A stretch of DNA of 44,093 nucleotides. It comes from Gemmatimonadales bacterium. Lineage in GTDB: Bacteria > Gemmatimonadota > Gemmatimonadetes > Gemmatimonadales > GWC2-71-9. A program made the position numbers and the translations under genes. The notes below the pieces were generated by a model, which was not told the origin of the DNA, did not search any database, and saw only the letters and a program-made list of their open reading frames with translations. Below are positions 8,743 to 16,474 of the stretch, piece by piece (position 1 is the stretch's first letter; the number at the start of each line of letters is the position of its first letter). The stretch lies in NCBI GenBank assembly GCA_025937755.1, contig JAICQR010000006.1, positions 1 through 44,093 on the forward strand, written 5' to 3'.

Positions 8743-10712
8743 CAGTTGGCGGGCGCGCCGAGGTACAATTCCACCGTACTGCCGCCAGCTACCTGGCGGC
8801 CCGCTTCCGGCGATGTGCGCACTGCCGATCCACCACTCCCCCGCAACTGCACCCGCAACCCACTCTCGTGGAGTACTGCCACGGCGGCGCGCACCGTCCT
8901 TCCGCCCACATCGGGCACGGTCGGGCGCGGAGCCGCGCTGTCGATAGCGCCCTGCGGCCATGGAAGGCTGACGACGACCGGCGGCGCAAGCGGCGGCGCC
9001 GGCGGGTCCGGCAGCCGAACCGCGCCGGTTGACGCCAGCCGATTGAGCTGCAGGGCGTCATTGCGAGACGCGAGTGCCTCCTCCAGGATCTCGCGCGTCA
9101 GCGGCGCCGCAGTCAGCCCGCCGAAGTAACTCCCTTCACTGGGATTATCGATCTTGACCACCGCCACCAGTTGGGGATCGTCGGCCGGCCAGATCGACGC
9201 GAAGGAGGCCGTGTACTCGCCCGAGACATAGCTGCCACCTCGTGCCACCCGGGCGGTGCCGGTCTTGCCGATCAACTCGTAGTTCTGGATCTGCCCCAGC
9301 TCGCCGGTGCCCGCCGCGCCCACCGCACCGCGCAGATAGCGGCGCAGCGTCTGGGCCACCTCCACTGGAATGACGCGGCGCACCGGCTCGGGGTCATGGC
9401 GGTATACCACCCTGCCATCCGGCGCCTCGATGCGCTTCACCAGCGTCGGAGCGTAGAGCGTGCCGCCGTTCGCAATCACCGCGTAGGCCGACGCCAGCTG
9501 GACCGCGGTCATCGCAATGCCATAGCCCCGGGAGAGACTTTCGAGCGTTATCTCGGCCTCCCACGCGGCTGGCATCGGAAGGATGCCCCGTGATTCGGCA
9601 CCAGCGGGCACCACACCGGTGTAAGTACCAAAGCCGAAGTCACGGAGCGCGGCATAGAGTTCGTGCGGTGCGAGCCGCCGGGCAAACTTGGCCATCCCGA
9701 TGTTGCTCGACACCTCCACCGCGTGCGCCAGCGTCAGCGGTTCCTTCGCCACATGCTCGTCGGCGATGGTGTACGGCACCGCGAGGGGCGGGTCGATCCG
9801 CCACTTGCCGTTCTCGCCCGCGACGGTGTCGGCGCCGCCCACTCTGCCCTCCCGCAGCAGCGCGGCGGCGGTGAAGAGCTTGGCGGTGGAGCCGGGCTCG
9901 AAGGGTGCACTGAACGCGGCCGAGCTGGGCCGCTCGCCCTCCTGCCGTGAAGCGACCGCAAGCAGCTCGCCCGTGTCGGGATCGAGAAAGACGATGTCGC
10001 CTGACTGCGCATCCATCTGCACCAGCGCCTCGTCCAGTGCACGTTCGGCAATCTCCTGCAGGCGTGCATCGATGGTGAGGTACACGTCGTGCCCCGGCAC
10101 CGGATTACTGACCAGTCGCGAAGGCGACTCGAATCGCTGACCGCGGATGTCGCGCAGCGCCACGGCCTCGCCGGGTGTCCCCCGGAGGAGCGAATCCAGC
10201 GCGCTCTCGATACCGGACTTGCCGGTCTCGGACTCGGGGTCGAAGACGCCCAGCATCGGCGCCGCAAAGTCACCACCGTATCGCAGCCGCCGCTGTATCG
10301 GCTCGAGATGCACGCCGGCGACATCACGCAACGGCTGCACCTGCGAGGCCGTGAACGGGCCGTGCCGATACACCGACGGGCGCCCCGACGCGAGTTCCCG
10401 AACGAGCACCGCCGGCGACTCTCCCAGCGCGCGGCCCACCGCGCGCGCCGTCGCGCTCCGATCACGCACCTGCTCGGGCGCTATCGAGATGTGGTACTGC
10501 TCCTGCGACACCACCAGTGGCTCACCCGACCGGTCGTAGATCGTTCCCCGGCGAGCGGGCATGACTACGGTGCTGGTGCGCTGCCGCGCCGCCCGCTCGG
10601 CAAATTCGTCCCCCTGCACCAGCTGCAGCTGCGCCGCGCGAGCCAGAATGGCGAGCATGCCGAGGGCGAGGCAGAACTGGATGAATCCGGTGCGAACAGT
10701 GGGCTTGGCCAT
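8742..10712 (-). CDS. ftsI: Division-type class B penicillin-binding protein with C-terminal PASTA domain (FtsI)
   Basis: Septal peptidoglycan DD-transpeptidase anchored in the cytoplasmic membrane and acting in the periplasm. The 656 residues have one N-terminal transmembrane segment (about 9-30), then RRGTIYDRSG (54-63) opening the dimerisation domain. The transpeptidase domain has the active-site motif STAK (275-278, Ser275), SSN (335-337) and KTGTA (483-487). A proline-rich linker (about 569-583) leads to a single PASTA module (about 595-652). PASTA domains are familiar in SpoVD or PBP2x-type proteins and less so in diderm FtsI. It sits between the ftsL-like gene and murE and overlaps each by one base. 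Confidence 0.94.
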   Translation of the reverse strand: MAKPTVRTGFIQFCLALGMLAILARAAQLQLVQGDEFAERAARQRTSTVVMPARRGTIYDRSGEPLVVSQEQYHISIAPEQVRDRSATARAVGRALGESPAVLVRELASGRPSVYRHGPFTASQVQPLRDVAGVHLEPIQRRLRYGGDFAAPMLGVFDPESETGKSGIESALDSLLRGTPGEAVALRDIRGQRFESPSRLVSNPVPGHDVYLTIDARLQEIAERALDEALVQMDAQSGDIVFLDPDTGELLAVASRQEGERPSSAAFSAPFEPGSTAKLFTAAALLREGRVGGADTVAGENGKWRIDPPLAVPYTIADEHVAKEPLTLAHAVEVSSNIGMAKFARRLAPHELYAALRDFGFGTYTGVVPAGAESRGILPMPAAWEAEITLESLSRGYGIAMTAVQLASAYAVIANGGTLYAPTLVKRIEAPDGRVVYRHDPEPVRRVIPVEVAQTLRRYLRGAVGAAGTGELGQIQNYELIGKTGTARVARGGSYVSGEYTASFASIWPADDPQLVAVVKIDNPSEGSYFGGLTAAPLTREILEEALASRNDALQLNRLASTGAVRLPDPPAPPLAPPVVVSLPWPQGAIDSAAPRPTVPDVGGRTVRAAVAVLHESGLRVQLRGSGGSAVRTSPEAGRQVAGGSTVELYLGAPAN

Positions 10713-11008
10713 CAGCGCGACCGCGCGGTGTCGGGAGCAGGCAGCGGCAGGAATGTGATTTCGGCGCCGGTGGCCGGGCGAAGGCCGAGGCGCTCCGCGG
10801 CACGGCCGATCGCGGCCCGCCCCGCGGCCTCGTTGATGCCTCGCTGGAGGTCAGCAGCCACCGCCTCGAGCGCCTCGCGGTCGCTTCGCGCGTTGTCCAG
10901 CTCACGGGCGAGCTGATACGACCTGGTGCCGCGCGACAGAATGATCGCCGCGACCGCGAGGAACGCGAAGAGCCACAGCACCAGCCAGTGTCTACCCCTG
11001 ATCTGCAT
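10712..11008 (-). CDS. ftsL: FtsL-like cell-division protein
   Basis: Small bitopic protein of 98 residues with one transmembrane helix at about 8-26 and then a heptad-like region (about 30-70) predicted to form a coiled coil, the usual FtsL plan. FtsL works with FtsB and FtsQ in the periplasm to activate FtsW-FtsI. Sequence similarity in this family is weak, so the name rests on topology and on the position between rsmH and ftsI. The start at 11008 lies 17 bp inside the end of rsmH, and the stop shares one base with the ftsI start. Confidence 0.8.
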   Translation of the reverse strand: MQIRGRHWLVLWLFAFLAVAAIILSRGTRSYQLARELDNARSDREALEAVAADLQRGINEAAGRAAIGRAAERLGLRPATGAEITFLPLPAPDTARSR

Positions 11009-11909
11009 CGGCTTTCCTGAAGATCCGGAGCCGGGCGCTGCGAGCCCGGGGGTTGGTCGCGATTTCGTCGTCGCCCGCGGTGATGGCCTTGTGGGGACGG
11101 GCCCTGCCCAGCGGCTTGCGGCCGCAGGTGCAGACCGGCTGGCGGGGGGGACAGATGCAACCCCGCTCCCATTCGCGGAATAGTGTCTTGACGAGGCGGT
11201 CCTCGCCTGAATGATAGCTGATTACCGCCAGAGTTCCGCCCGCCACGAGTGACGCGAACATGGCCGGAAGCGCCCCGGCCAATCCACCCAGCTCGTCGTT
11301 CACCGCGATGCGCACTGCCTGGAACAAGCGGGCAAAATCGCCGGGGCCGGATCGTGGGCCCAGCACGGCACGAATGGCATTCACGAAGTCGTCGCTGATC
11401 CGGTACCCGGCTCGGGCCCGACGTCGCACCACCTCGCGGGCCAGACTCCGCGCCCGTCGCTCGTCGCCGTACTCCCGGAATATCCGCTCAAGTTCCGGCT
11501 CGGGCGCGGCATTGAGCAGGTCGGCCGCGGTGGCACCGTCCCGGCCCATGCGCATGTCGAGGACGGCACCGGGGCGGAAGGTAAAGCCGCGGTCCTGCTG
11601 GTCCAGTTGGGCGCTGCTGACGCCCAGGTCAAGGAGCACGAAGTCCGGCAGGAAGCCCGCAATGGCCGCGAGCGCGCTGTCCGCCGCATAGGGCGATTCG
11701 AGGAACGTGGCCCGCTCCGTGCCCAGCCTGACGCTGGCTCGTTGCAGCGCCGACGGATCACGATCAATGGCCAGCAGCTTCACACCAGGCCCGAGCAATG
11801 CCTCGGCGTGACCACCGTCGCCCACCGTGGCGTCCACCACGCGCGTGGCTCCCGCCGCCGCGGCCACGACGGCGTCCAGCAGCACCGGGAGGTGATAGGC
11901 GAGGGTCAT
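10992..11909 (-). CDS. rsmH: 16S rRNA (cytosine-1402-N4)-methyltransferase RsmH (MraW)
   Basis: SAM-dependent methyltransferase that modifies C1402 in the ribosomal P site. The protein opens with YHLPVLL (residues 5-11), and the SAM-binding motif DATVGDGGH is at 26-34. LLDLGVSSAQLD, the RGFTFRPGAVLDMRM stretch and the C-terminal YHSGEDRLVK complete the RsmH signature. The ATG at 11909 gives 305 residues; the frame extends ten codons upstream without added family sequence. It is the first protein gene of the dcw cluster here. mraZ, its usual upstream partner, is absent, and a hairpin and tRNA-Asp lie upstream instead. Confidence 0.96.
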   Translation of the reverse strand: MTLAYHLPVLLDAVVAAAAGATRVVDATVGDGGHAEALLGPGVKLLAIDRDPSALQRASVRLGTERATFLESPYAADSALAAIAGFLPDFVLLDLGVSSAQLDQQDRGFTFRPGAVLDMRMGRDGATAADLLNAAPEPELERIFREYGDERRARSLAREVVRRRARAGYRISDDFVNAIRAVLGPRSGPGDFARLFQAVRIAVNDELGGLAGALPAMFASLVAGGTLAVISYHSGEDRLVKTLFREWERGCICPPRQPVCTCGRKPLGRARPHKAITAGDDEIATNPRARSARLRIFRKADADQG

Positions 11910-11937
11910 GGTGGGTCCGGGATACTGGAAACACAAC

Positions 11938-11960
11938 ACCCCGTCCGGCAGGGACGGGGT
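11938..11960 (-). terminator. hairpin between tRNA-Asp and rsmH, possible terminator or attenuator
   Basis: A perfect 9-bp inverted repeat (arms 11938-11946 and 11952-11960, 5-base loop) sits 21 bp past the end of tRNA-Asp. On the minus strand the stem is followed by GTTGTGTTT, which is U-rich but not a clean U tract. It could end the tRNA transcript or attenuate readthrough into rsmH. The repeat is directly visible; the function is inferred. Confidence 0.5.
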
Positions 11961-11980
11961 GAGGCGTTCATCGACATGAA

Positions 11981-12055
11981 CGGGGCTGACGGGGCTCGAA
12001 CCCGCGACCTCCGCAGTGACAGTGCGGCACTCTAACCAAGCTGAGCTACAGCCCC
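11981..12055 (-). tRNA. tRNA-Asp (anticodon GUC)
   Basis: A full cloverleaf can be folded by eye. The 7-bp acceptor stem GGGGCTG/CAGCCCC is perfect, the D arm is GCTC/GAGT, the anticodon stem is CCGCA/TGCGG around the loop CTGTCAC (anticodon GTC in DNA), and the T arm is GCGGG/CCCGT with the loop TTCGAGC. The discriminator base is G, the known identity base for tRNA-Asp. CCA is not encoded (TTC follows), so the CCA end must be added by nucleotidyltransferase. Confidence 0.96.
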
Positions 12056-12086
12056 AGCAAACAGGCGCGCAATGTAACTGCCGGGC

Positions 12087-12107
12087 GCGGGGGGCGGTAG
12101 CCCCCGC
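12087..12107 (-). terminator. GC-rich hairpin after the exported TPR gene
   Basis: About ten bases past the stop of the exported TPR gene, a stem of at least 7 GC pairs (12087-12093 with 12101-12107) can form. No U tract follows on the minus strand, so it is at best a weak intrinsic terminator or a 3'-end stabilising hairpin. Confidence 0.35.
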
Positions 12108-12117
12108 ACCCCCGTAT

Positions 12118-13848
12118 TCAGCCGCAGAAGGACGTAACCAGCGCCGTCGTCCGCTCCTTGTACTGCACGATGCTGCCCTGAAGCCTGGTAGCCTCGTCGG
12201 GTCGGGTCGCCTTGGCCTTCTCGATGGCGGGACCGGCCTCGGTCATCAAGGTATCCATGCGGCGTGCGGTCTCGCACGACTTCCCTGCCACCGCGCCGTC
12301 ATCCAGCTGTGCCGTCAGCTGCAGGTTCGCCACCGCGAGCAGGTACGACATGGTGGGAGAGAACGGAGCATCGGGCGCCAGCTGGACGCCCTTGCGAAGC
12401 ATGTTGCCCGCGAGCTCGAAGTTGGCCGAGTCGCCCTGGATGAGCGGCAAGGCTCCGTTGGTCAGGATTCCGGCGGCCTGTGGCTTGGTGCTCTCGTCGC
12501 CGTGGCGGTCCACCAGTTCGATATAGGGCATCGCCTCCTGCGCCCTCTTCGCATTCACCAGCGCCTGGGCCGCCGACAGCGCGGCCGTGACATTGGTGGA
12601 ATCGATGGTCAGCAGCCGCTTCGCCGCTGACAGCGTGCTGTCTGCCTGACCGGTATACGTGTAGGCCTTGATCAGGTTGGCCAGCATGGTCGGGTTGCTG
12701 GGGAACTTCTCTGCCCCGACGGCCGCCCACTTCAGGTAGGTGGCGGTGTCGGCGGCGGTCGGCACCGGCATCGTGTCGGAGAGCCGCTGCTCAGCCGAGG
12801 CCGCGATCTTGGCGAAGAAGAGCGTGTCCGCGCGGAGCGAATCCACCGCGTACGCCTGTTCCAGTGCCTGCACCGCACACTGGTAATTGCCGGCGAAGAG
12901 GCAGGCGTTGCTCTTCAGGTCGTACAGGTCCGCGTTGTTGGGGTCGAGGCGCAGACCTTCCTCCGCGACTTCGACGGCGGCATCAGAGCGTCCGACCGAA
13001 AGAAAGACGCGGAACGCACTCTGCCGCAGTTCCTGATCAGTGGGAGCCGCCCGCAACATGCTCTGGAGCAGGGCCACCATGTTGGCGGTGTCGCCCCTGG
13101 CCTCGTGAATGGAGGCCAACTGGCGCATGGCGATGACGCTGAGTGAATCGCCGGCTACGGCGGCCGAGAGATGCTGAACCTTCTTTGCCGTGTCGGCATC
13201 GAGTTGGGCCAGGCAGTAGTGCGCCAGGCCGTTGGTCGGCATGGCCTTCAGTACATCTTCCGCCTTCTTGCGGGCATCGTTGGGCTTCTGGGCCCGAAGG
13301 TTCATGCACTCGCGGGCGTCGGCGAGGTTCTCCAGGGCCGGCTTGAGCGCATCGGCCGCGGCCTCGCCCATCGCCTGCGGCGCGCCGCTCTGCTGCACGC
13401 GCACGGTGACGCCGGCGTCGTCGTTGGTACCGGCCAGGCGGGCCACCATGCTCCACTGGCCGCTGGCCGGCTTCGACATCTGCGACGTGATCAGCACCCG
13501 GCCGGCGATCTGCTGCGCCAGCGCCCGCGAGAGGGCTGGGGTCAGCAATTGATGGGGGTCGTAACCAAACTGCACCAGCGCCGCACTCATCATCGAGTCG
13601 CTGATGACCGAATATGTGTTGCGAGGAGCCACGCGCTCGATGCGATTCCGCATGCTCTGACCCACCGACACCGCAAGCGCACTATCAGAGGTGGTGAAGA
13701 CGTATGGCGTCGCCACCATGATCCGGGTCAGCTGCGTAGTGGATCGCCCGCCCCCGATGCGGGCACCCGACGGGATGCCCTGTGCGGCGACCGGGGTCGC
13801 GCCCAGCACCATCAACATCAAGGTGATTCCGAATTGGCGAATCTTCAT
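12118..13848 (-). CDS. Exported TPR-repeat protein of unknown function
   Basis: The 576-residue product has a clear Sec signal peptide (MKIRQFG then a hydrophobic core, cleavage probably after VAA near residue 22) and no lipobox cysteine, so it is likely periplasmic or secreted. Residues about 40-125 look like an alpha/beta domain of the FlgO or TolB N-terminal kind, with VATPYVF, then SVISDSMM and a closing segment around AGRVLITSQM; this is a weak resemblance only. Residues from about 190 on are helical repeats of TPR type, for example GRSDAAVEVAEEGLRLDPNN. A Shine-Dalgarno GGAGG (13863-13859) lies ten bases before the ATG. The gene is isolated between tRNA-Val and tRNA-Asp, not coupled to the flanking operons. 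A specific role cannot be assigned. Confidence 0.85.
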   Translation of the reverse strand: MKIRQFGITLMLMVLGATPVAAQGIPSGARIGGGRSTTQLTRIMVATPYVFTTSDSALAVSVGQSMRNRIERVAPRNTYSVISDSMMSAALVQFGYDPHQLLTPALSRALAQQIAGRVLITSQMSKPASGQWSMVARLAGTNDDAGVTVRVQQSGAPQAMGEAAADALKPALENLADARECMNLRAQKPNDARKKAEDVLKAMPTNGLAHYCLAQLDADTAKKVQHLSAAVAGDSLSVIAMRQLASIHEARGDTANMVALLQSMLRAAPTDQELRQSAFRVFLSVGRSDAAVEVAEEGLRLDPNNADLYDLKSNACLFAGNYQCAVQALEQAYAVDSLRADTLFFAKIAASAEQRLSDTMPVPTAADTATYLKWAAVGAEKFPSNPTMLANLIKAYTYTGQADSTLSAAKRLLTIDSTNVTAALSAAQALVNAKRAQEAMPYIELVDRHGDESTKPQAAGILTNGALPLIQGDSANFELAGNMLRKGVQLAPDAPFSPTMSYLLAVANLQLTAQLDDGAVAGKSCETARRMDTLMTEAGPAIEKAKATRPDEATRLQGSIVQYKERTTALVTSFCG

Positions 13849-13858
13849 TCCTTTTGAT

Positions 13859-13863
13859 CCTCC
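13859..13863 (-). promoter_or_regulatory. ribosome binding site of the exported TPR gene
   Basis: GGAGG on the minus strand, ten bases upstream of the ATG at 13848. It is one of the few clear Shine-Dalgarno sites in the window, as expected for a gene that starts its own message rather than relying on an overlapping upstream stop codon. Confidence 0.6.
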
Positions 13864-13873
13864 AAGGCGTGGA

Positions 13874-13889
13874 GGGCCGAACCCGGCCC
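13874..13889 (-). terminator. hairpin between tRNA-Val and the exported TPR gene
   Basis: A perfect 6-bp inverted repeat, GGGCCG and CGGCCC, with a 4-base loop lies 14 bp beyond the tRNA-Val 3' end. No U tract follows. It could mark the end of the tRNA transcript or be a leader hairpin of the TPR gene; the sequence does not decide. Confidence 0.27.
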
Positions 13890-13903
13890 GATTGACTCGC
13901 TCA

Positions 13904-13978
13904 TGGGCGAAGAGGGATTCGAACCCCCGACATCCTGCGTGTAAGGCAGGCGCTCTGAACCAGCTGAGCTATTCGCCC
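13904..13978 (-). tRNA. tRNA-Val (anticodon UAC)
   Basis: Cloverleaf visible by eye: acceptor stem GGGCGAA/TTCGCCC (7 bp), D arm GCTC/GAGC, anticodon stem CCTGC/GCAGG around the loop CTTACAC (anticodon TAC in DNA), and T arm GGGGG/CCCTC with the loop TTCGAAT. The discriminator base is A, the usual base for tRNA-Val. CCA is not encoded (TGA follows). Confidence 0.96.
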
Positions 13979-14043
13979 GTCCGGCGCCTCATCCTAAAAG
14001 TACCTTGGGATGCAGACTCCGTGCCGTGGCCCGTATCACGCTG

Positions 14044-14235
14044 TTACAATGCGATAGCCAACGGAAACAGGACGCAGTAGCCCACAACCAGGAGCACCGC
14101 CGCGGCCGACGGATGGCCGGCATTGAGGACGGCGTAGCCTGCGACCAGCGTCAGGGCTGCGATGGCCAGCAGCACGAAATTGCGGCGGCCAAAGAGCGCT
14201 GAACGCCCCGGTCTGGTGACGGATGTACCTGTCAT
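14044..14235 (-). CDS. Small two-helix membrane protein, unknown function
   Basis: The 63-residue product has a short basic N-terminus (TRPGRSALFGRRN) and two hydrophobic helices at about 20-38 and 44-62 separated by NAGHPS, so both ends probably face the cytoplasm. It resembles the small two-helix proteins annotated as DUF3098 in related phyla, but I could not test this. It follows the MA-like peptidase by 12 bp and is the last gene of the long run before tRNA-Val. No good Shine-Dalgarno sequence is seen. Confidence 0.62.
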   Translation of the reverse strand: MTGTSVTRPGRSALFGRRNFVLLAIAALTLVAGYAVLNAGHPSAAAVLLVVGYCVLFPLAIAL

Positions 14236-14247
14236 AAGGGCATCACG

Positions 14248-15144
14248 CTACTCACTCGGCGGGACTCGGTCAAGTTCTGCAAGGGCTTCCGGTGGCGGAA
14301 GTTCCCAGCCCTCGTCGAGCGCCTCCCGACGCGGCAGATCCTGGCGCCGCCGGAACCAGGCTGCCGCCATCACGGCCGCTGCCATCACCACCCAGAACCC
14401 GCCAGCGACCATCCAGGTGAGGAGCCCGTACCGCCTGCGCACATCCCGCCGCCAGGCGGCAGCAAATTGCCCCGGGTTGAGCCCGGTACTGCGTCGAACC
14501 GCGTCGTTCCAGGGAACCCCCTCCTGCAACAGCCCCAACAGAGGCGTGATGGACCCGGTCGGGTGCCGCCGCGCCAGATCGAGCACAGCGCTTGTGGCCA
14601 GGGCATAGGAGGCCTCGGCGGCCGCTGGACCAGCCCGGAGCGTGGAGTCGAGCTGGTCGAGTTCGGGAACGGCGCCGCGAAGTACCGAGACGTTGAGCGC
14701 CAGCCCGTCGAGCCGGGACCACTCGCCCGAAGCGTACGAGGCATAACCTTCCTCGAACCAGCGCGGCATCCGGGTTCGGACCGCGCGCCGGAGTGCGAGG
14801 TGGGCCAGTTCGTGCCGCAGCGTCCCCGCCGGGTCACCGGCGTCGGTGCGAATGACTATGGTCCTGCTGCCCGGCATGGCCACTCCCGCGCCCCAGGTTG
14901 GGGCACGTCCGCCGGTCATTCGCTGCAGTGCCTCCGCATCCCGCACCACAATCAGCCGAATCGGGCCCGGATCCCGACGCCCCAGACCGGGCCAGGTGGC
15001 TGGCGCGTCCGCAAGCTCGCCCAGGGATGTGGCCAGCCCCATCTGGGCCGGCCAGGCAACCACAGTTACCTGTCCCACCATGGCAACGCCTGGCCGGTCG
15101 GGATCGGTTCCCTGCAGGCCCAGCAGGAGCAGCAGGAGAATCAG
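14248..15144 (-). CDS. Membrane-anchored MA-clan-like zinc metallopeptidase
   Basis: The gluzincin motif HELAH (residues 111-115 from the start used here) is followed by RWFEEGYASY, with the downstream glutamate expected as third zinc ligand, as in the peptidase-MA-like family. An N-terminal run LILLLLLLGL looks like a signal peptide, and a transmembrane helix near the C-terminus (LTWMVAGGFWVVMAAAVMAAAWF in outline) is followed by a cytoplasmic tail, so the catalytic domain is likely periplasmic. The start is uncertain. The ATG at 15081 would lose the signal peptide, and an ATG at 15252 would lie 112 bp inside the upstream TPR gene and add sequence with no family look. I place the start at a CTG (15144) that overlaps the upstream TGA as CTGA, like the ATGA junctions around it. 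Substrate unknown. Confidence 0.78.
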   Translation of the reverse strand: MILLLLLLGLQGTDPDRPGVAMVGQVTVVAWPAQMGLATSLGELADAPATWPGLGRRDPGPIRLIVVRDAEALQRMTGGRAPTWGAGVAMPGSRTIVIRTDAGDPAGTLRHELAHLALRRAVRTRMPRWFEEGYASYASGEWSRLDGLALNVSVLRGAVPELDQLDSTLRAGPAAAEASYALATSAVLDLARRHPTGSITPLLGLLQEGVPWNDAVRRSTGLNPGQFAAAWRRDVRRRYGLLTWMVAGGFWVVMAAAVMAAAWFRRRQDLPRREALDEGWELPPPEALAELDRVPPSE

Positions 15145-16013
15145 GCGGACTGGCGTCGCGGGATGTCTCCTCCGCTGGCAATGAGGTCCAGCATCTCCTT
15201 GCAGCGCTTGCCGTGGGGGCTGAGCCGATTCGCTCGCCAGCCCTCGCCCCACGATTCGAGCGCGCCGTCGCGGTCATCGGCGAGCCACTGGGCCCGCCCC
15301 AGCTCGTACCACGCTTCGATCATGTTGGGCCCCAGTGCCAGCGTCTTCCGAAAGAAGCTCTCCGCATCGACATACATCTCGCGTTCGAGGTAGACGAGGC
15401 CGAGGTAGAAATGGGCGTAGAGCGTGGCCTTGCGGTCGTTGTCGAGGCGGATGGCCCGCGACAGGTGCTCGATGGCCTCGCCGAAGATGCGCTTCTTGAG
15501 GCAGATGTAACCGACGTTGATGCGGGCAAGCGCGTTGGACGGCTCGCGCATGAGGACACGGGAGAAGGTGGCGAGCGCCTCGTCATACTGCTCCGCGTGC
15601 ATCTGGGCCCAGCCAAGCAGCGACTGCGCCTCGGTCGCATCGGGCGAGAGTGCCAGCGCCTTCTCCAGCACCTGGATCGCCGATGCGTACTCGCCCAGCG
15701 AAATCAGACTCCAGCCCTTCTCGATGAAGGTGGAAGCCCCGATATGGTCAGCGTGCACCGCCGGCGCCGAGCCCGGGAGTCGGGGGCCGGCGCTGGCGTC
15801 CGCGGCCGCCATGGTCTGCTTGTAACCATCCACCAGGGTACGAATGCTCTCCTTGATCTGGCCCATCTCGACCAGCGCCGCATCGACATCCTTGAACAGG
15901 GTGATGATGTCGCGCTTCACCGACTCACGGTCGGCCGCGGTTGACGCCGCAGAAAGCCGGGCCTGGATGTCGGCGTAGCGCCGGCGGAAGTCAGCCGCAG
16001 TGGGCCCGGTCAT
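15141..16013 (-). CDS. TPR protein coupled to cheW
   Basis: The 290-residue cytoplasmic protein has no signal peptide. Residues 1-70 are charged and helical with heptad character (RRYADIQARLSAAS, then IITLFKDVDAALVEMGQIKE), probably a coiled coil. Residues about 95-275 hold four or five TPR units, for example GEYASAIQVLEKALALSPDA and MYVDAESFFRKTLALGPNM. The start overlaps the upstream cheW stop as ATGA, so it is likely made together with the chemosensory proteins. TPR scaffolds beside Che genes often hold array or effector partners; the partner here is unknown. Confidence 0.85.
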   Translation of the reverse strand: MTGPTAADFRRRYADIQARLSAASTAADRESVKRDIITLFKDVDAALVEMGQIKESIRTLVDGYKQTMAAADASAGPRLPGSAPAVHADHIGASTFIEKGWSLISLGEYASAIQVLEKALALSPDATEAQSLLGWAQMHAEQYDEALATFSRVLMREPSNALARINVGYICLKKRIFGEAIEHLSRAIRLDNDRKATLYAHFYLGLVYLEREMYVDAESFFRKTLALGPNMIEAWYELGRAQWLADDRDGALESWGEGWRANRLSPHGKRCKEMLDLIASGGDIPRRQSA

Positions 16014-16474
16014 CGTGTCAGCCGTTCCAGCTCGACTCGCTCGGTCGAGTTGAACAGTCGCCGGGCGTTGAGCAGCAGCAGCACGCGCTCGCCCACGGTG
16101 GCAACTCCCGAGATGAATTCGGCAGCCAGCCCGCGGACCATTTCGGGCGGCGCCGCGATGACACCGGCATCGACGCGCATTACTTCGCGCACTTCGTCCA
16201 CCACGACTCCCACCCCTTCCCCGCCCAATGTGATGACGACAATCCGGGTGTCATCATCGACCGTGGCCGGCAGGCCGAGGCGCTTGCGCAGGTCCACCAC
16301 CGGCATGGCCGACCCGCCATGCTGCACCATGCCTTCGAGAAACGCGGGAGCGCCCGGAAGTCCGGACGGCTGCTGCCACCGCAGGATGCGCTCCACCTGC
16401 AGGATGTCGAAGGCGAACTCCTGGGTGCCGGTGCGGAATGCCACCAGCTGCACGTCATCGCCCGTCATCGTCAC
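16010..16474 (-). CDS. cheW: CheW-domain coupling protein
   Basis: A single CheW domain of 154 residues: QLVAFRTGTQEFAFDILQVERIL opens the first beta subdomain in outline, then LPGAPAFLEGMVQHGG and MPVVDLRKRLGL, the classical CheW core, and VGVVVDEVREV in the second half. CheW joins CheA to receptors in the signalling array. The start overlaps the preceding cheW-like gene as ATGA, and the stop overlaps the TPR gene. It is one of three separate CheW-domain proteins in the locus besides the CheA C-terminal domain. Which one couples which receptor cannot be told. Confidence 0.92.
   Translation of the reverse strand: MTMTGDDVQLVAFRTGTQEFAFDILQVERILRWQQPSGLPGAPAFLEGMVQHGGSAMPVVDLRKRLGLPATVDDDTRIVVITLGGEGVGVVVDEVREVMRVDAGVIAAPPEMVRGLAAEFISGVATVGERVLLLLNARRLFNSTERVELERLTR

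Noticed and set aside
11981-13978. Integrated mobile element between two tRNA genes
   Set aside because: No integrase, no repeated tRNA 3' end and no composition break that I can see by eye; kept only as a question in the findings.
13979-14043. Promoter for tRNA-Val
   Set aside because: The 65-bp gap holds TAGGAT and TACTTT, but no acceptable -35 at a proper distance, so no promoter is claimed.
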